Shown: positions 61,571 to 64,000 of the stretch, one piece after another | How the letters are laid out: each line of letters begins with the position of its first letter | Position numbering within the stretch: position 1 is the stretch's first letter | Source of the DNA: Nakamurella multipartita DSM 44233 | GTDB taxonomy: Bacteria; Actinomycetota; Actinomycetes; Mycobacteriales; Nakamurellaceae | Length of the DNA stretch: 64,000 nucleotides | Direction of reading: 5' to 3' | Assembly (NCBI RefSeq): GCF_000024365.1 | Contig: NC_013235.1 | Span: 2,418,001 to 2,482,000 of the forward strand | Notes under the pieces: generated by a model | What the model was told of the DNA's origin: nothing | The model's database searches: none | What the model saw: only the letters and a program-made list of their open reading frames with translations | Position numbers and translations under genes: made by a program

Positions 61571-62980
61571 ATGAGCACACCCGAGATCACCCCCGTCCAA
61601 GCGGAACTGGCCACCACGCCGGCCGACCCGGCCATTCCCAAGACCCACCACGGCGCGCACTGGATCGAGGACTGGCGGCCCGAGGATCCGGTCTTCTGGC
61701 AGGAGAAGGGCGCCCGGATCGCCAAGAAGAACCTGATCTTCTCGGTGCTCTCCGAGCACATCGGTTTCTCCGTCTGGTCGATGTGGTCGGTCCTGGTGCT
61801 GTTCCTGGGACCGGAGTACGGCATCGACGCGGCCGGCAAGTTCCTGCTGACCGCGTTGCCCACGCTGCTGGGCGCCGGGCTGCGACTGCCCTACACCTTC
61901 GCGGTGGCCACCTTCGGCGGGCGCAACTGGACCGTGATCAGCGCCCTGCTGCTGCTCATCCCGACCATCGGCATCGTGATCGTGCTGCAGCCCGGGGTCG
62001 CCTACAGCACCCTGCTGTTCGTCGCCTGCCTCGGCGGGGTCGGCGGCGGCAACTTCGCCTCGTCGATGACCAACATCAACGCTTTCTACCCGGCCCGGCT
62101 CAAGGGCTGGGCGCTGGGCATCAACGCCGGCGGCGGCAACATCGGCGTGCCGGTGGTGCAGTTGATCGGCCTGCTGATCCTGGCCACCATCGGCGCCAGC
62201 TACCCGCGGGTGCTGCCCCTTATCTACATCCCGCTGATCATCGCGGCCGCCGTCGGCTCGTACCTGAAGATGAACAACCTGACGGAGATGCGCAACGCCA
62301 AGCGGGCGATGCGGGACGTGTCCAAGGACGCGCACACCTGGGTCATCTCGCTGCTCTACATCGGCACCTTCGGCTCGTTCATCGGCTTCTCGTTCGCCTT
62401 CGGCCAGGTGCTGCAGGTGCAGTTCGCGGACATCTTCTCCACCCCGGTCAAGGCCGCCTACCTGACCTTCATCGGGCCGCTGATCGGCTCGTTGATCCGT
62501 CCCTACGGCGGTTCCCTGGCGGACAAGTTGGGCGGCGCCCGAGTCTCGTTCGTCAACTTCGTGGCCATGGCGCTGGGCGCGATCATCGTGCTGACCGCGT
62601 CGCTGATGCACTCGCTGCCCCTGTACCTGGTCGGCTTCATCATGCTGTTCGCCTTCAGCGGCCTGGGCAACGGTTCGGTCTACAAGATGATCCCGGCCAT
62701 CTTCAAGGCCAAGTCGGGCCTGGAGATCACCCGCGAGGGCGTCGATCCGGCCGTCTCGATGGCCAGGTCGCAGCGCTACGCCGGCGCGCTGATCGGGATC
62801 GCCGGCGCCATCGGGGCCTTCGGTGGCGTGCTGGTGAACCTGGCCTTCCGCCAGTCGTTCCTGGCCACCAAGTCGGCCGACTCGGCCTACATCGCGTTCA
62901 TCTGCTTCTACGCGATCTGCTTCGCCGTCACCTGGTACGTCTACCTGCGACCGTCGGCCAAGCGGCTCGAAGGTGTCTGA
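61571..62980 (+). CDS. narK: Nitrate/nitrite transporter, NarK family
   Basis: 469 aa MFS protein with about 12 transmembrane helices and a ~45-residue hydrophilic N-terminus. Nitrate signature motifs GGVGGGNFASSMTNINAFYP and FAFSGLGNGSVYKMIP, and LLTALPTLLGAGLRLPYTF with the conserved Arg. Imports nitrate for the operon; exchange of nitrite also possible. Overlaps the next gene by 8 bp. Confidence 0.95.
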   Translation: MSTPEITPVQAELATTPADPAIPKTHHGAHWIEDWRPEDPVFWQEKGARIAKKNLIFSVLSEHIGFSVWSMWSVLVLFLGPEYGIDAAGKFLLTALPTLLGAGLRLPYTFAVATFGGRNWTVISALLLLIPTIGIVIVLQPGVAYSTLLFVACLGGVGGGNFASSMTNINAFYPARLKGWALGINAGGGNIGVPVVQLIGLLILATIGASYPRVLPLIYIPLIIAAAVGSYLKMNNLTEMRNAKRAMRDVSKDAHTWVISLLYIGTFGSFIGFSFAFGQVLQVQFADIFSTPVKAAYLTFIGPLIGSLIRPYGGSLADKLGGARVSFVNFVAMALGAIIVLTASLMHSLPLYLVGFIMLFAFSGLGNGSVYKMIPAIFKAKSGLEITREGVDPAVSMARSQRYAGALIGIAGAIGAFGGVLVNLAFRQSFLATKSADSAYIAFICFYAICFAVTWYVYLRPSAKRLEGV

Positions 62981-64000
62981 TCACCGCTCGTCCGATCACT
63001 GCGCGGATGCCGGCCTGCTGCCCCTGCACCTGGCGGTGCGGGGGCGGCGGGTCGTCGTGGTCGGCGGGGGACCGGTGGCCGCCCGCAAGGTCGCCGGCTG
63101 CCTGGACGCCGGCGCCGACGTGCTGGTGGTCGCCCCGTTCGCCTGCGAGTCGATCGTGGCCGACGAGGCCGCCGGTCTGCTGACCTGGCGGTGCGCCGAA
63201 TACACGACCGGCGACCTGGACGGCGCCTGGCTGGTGTTCGCGGCCACCGGTGAGCGGGCCACTGACGACGCGGTCGCGGCGGATGCGGAGGCGGCCCGGG
63301 TGTTCTGCGTGCGGGCCGACGACGCCGCGCTGGGCAGCGCCCGCTCGGCCGCGGTGATCCGGCGCGACGACGTGCTGGTCTCGGTCGGTTCGGCCGACGC
63401 GGCCGATCCGCGCCGGGCGGTCGCCGTGCGTGACGCCATCACCCACGGGCTGGACACCGGGGCGCTGCCGGTGCGCCGGCAACGCGGCGGGCCCGGCCGG
63501 GTGGTGCTGGTCGGCGGCGGGCCCGGCGACGGCGACCTGCTGACCCTGCGCGGCCGGCGGGAACTGGCCGCCGCCGACGTCGTCGTCATCGACCGGCTGG
63601 CTCCGCGGTCGGTCATCGACGAACTCGGCCCCGGCGTGCTGGTCCTCGAGGTCGGCAAGGCGCCCGGCCGGCACCCGGTGCCGCAGCCGGAGATCAACCG
63701 GTTGCTGGTCGAACACGCCCAGGCCGGCCGCCGGGTGGTCCGGCTCAAGGGCGGCGACCCGTTTCTGTTCGGCCGCGGCGGCGAGGAGGTCGCCGCCTGC
63801 CGCGAGGCCGGCGTCGAGGTATCCGTGATCCCCGGGGTGACCAGCGCGTTCGCCGTGCCCGCGGCGGCCGGGATCCCGGTGACCCACCGGGGCCAGTCCC
63901 GGCAGGTCACCGTCATCACCGGGCACGACGCCGTCTCACCCGGCGGGCTGCCGGCCGACCTGGACTGGGCCGCCCTGGCCCGCGGTCGCGGCACCCTGGT
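62973..64000 (+). CDS. cysG: Siroheme synthase / uroporphyrinogen-III C-methyltransferase (3' truncated)
   Basis: At least 342 aa, running off the window. GTG 62973 inside the narK end. N-terminal precorrin-2 dehydrogenase/ferrochelatase domain (VVVVGGGPVAARKVAGCLDAGA; ARSAAVIRRDDVLVSVGS), then a methyltransferase domain (VVLVGGGPGDGDLLTLRG; RLKGGDPFLFGRGGEE; IPGVTSAFAVPAAAGIPVTHRG). Supplies sirohaem to NirB (and sulfite reductase), hence its place in the operon. Confidence 0.92.
   Translation, partial: MSDHRSSDHCADAGLLPLHLAVRGRRVVVVGGGPVAARKVAGCLDAGADVLVVAPFACESIVADEAAGLLTWRCAEYTTGDLDGAWLVFAATGERATDDAVAADAEAARVFCVRADDAALGSARSAAVIRRDDVLVSVGSADAADPRRAVAVRDAITHGLDTGALPVRRQRGGPGRVVLVGGGPGDGDLLTLRGRRELAAADVVVIDRLAPRSVIDELGPGVLVLEVGKAPGRHPVPQPEINRLLVEHAQAGRRVVRLKGGDPFLFGRGGEEVAACREAGVEVSVIPGVTSAFAVPAAAGIPVTHRGQSRQVTVITGHDAVSPGGLPADLDWAALARGRGTL

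Noticed and set aside
1-64000. tRNA or rRNA genes
   Set aside because: I saw no cloverleaf or rRNA-like segment in the intergenic regions; a tRNAscan run would settle it.

Overview
The window is about 70% GC with densely packed genes, many GTG starts and frequent 4-base stop/start overlaps. It carries an actinomycete marker, mycothione reductase, and regulators of the SARP-FHA (EmbR-like) type. The order of housekeeping genes follows the Mycobacterium tuberculosis Rv28xx-Rv27xx backbone: PBP-map ... mtr ... proS-(DUF4439 pair)-rimP-nusA-ylxR-infB-DUF503-rbfA-DHH ... truB-ribF-rpsO-pnp-M16 peptidase ... dapB-membrane protein ... thyX ... dapA-rnj. It is a chromosome segment of a mycolic-acid-free or related actinomycete. 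A Nakamurella- or Geodermatophilus-like lineage is my guess from style only.

Layout. 1-1.8 kb: 3' end of a penicillin-binding protein and map. 1.8-10.8 kb: a TerD-vWA fusion, an EmbR-like SARP-FHA regulator followed by a small secreted Tyr-rich protein, mycothione reductase, a PEBP protein, a RIO kinase, a thiolase and an integrase-like protein; the last two are headed by matching long palindromes. 11.3-22 kb: translation block (proS, rimP, nusA, ylxR, infB, DUF503, rbfA, DHH phosphoesterase). 22-25 kb: a GntR/MFS pair coupled by overlaps to truB. 25.2-39 kb: ribF, DUF2630, SLC13/ArsB-like transporter, Usp, esterase, DUF4436, rpsO, pnp, M16 protease, small enzymes, LysR/EamA pair, dapB. 39-42.5 kb: GNAT, YcaQ-type glycosylase, gamma-glutamyltranspeptidase. 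42.5-44.6 kb: palindromic repeat array holding an IS110-family element with a candidate bridge-RNA region. 44.6-46.9 kb: DUF4097/HicB-like pair divergent from a ferritin, sharing a compact operator-rich leaderless promoter. 46.9-55.8 kb: thyX (apparent CTG start), lipoprotein, large secreted subtilase, DinB/MPI-like protein, dapA-rnj, DUF952. 56-64 kb: assimilatory nitrate operon (nasA fused to a small accessory protein, nirB, nirD, narK, siroheme synthase), cut by the window end.

How genes work together. Nitrate is imported by NarK, reduced by NasA, then by NirBD, whose sirohaem is made by the CysG-like enzyme. The nusA/infB/rbfA/truB/rpsO/pnp group serves transcription, initiation and RNA maturation. 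dapA and dapB both feed lysine and diaminopimelate. The most interesting items are an 11-bp-phased direct-repeat array between the SARP-FHA gene and the secreted-protein gene, the IS110 element within a palindromic array, the divergent leaderless hicB-like/ferritin promoter, and repeated use of TANNNT-N6/7-start leaderless promoters.
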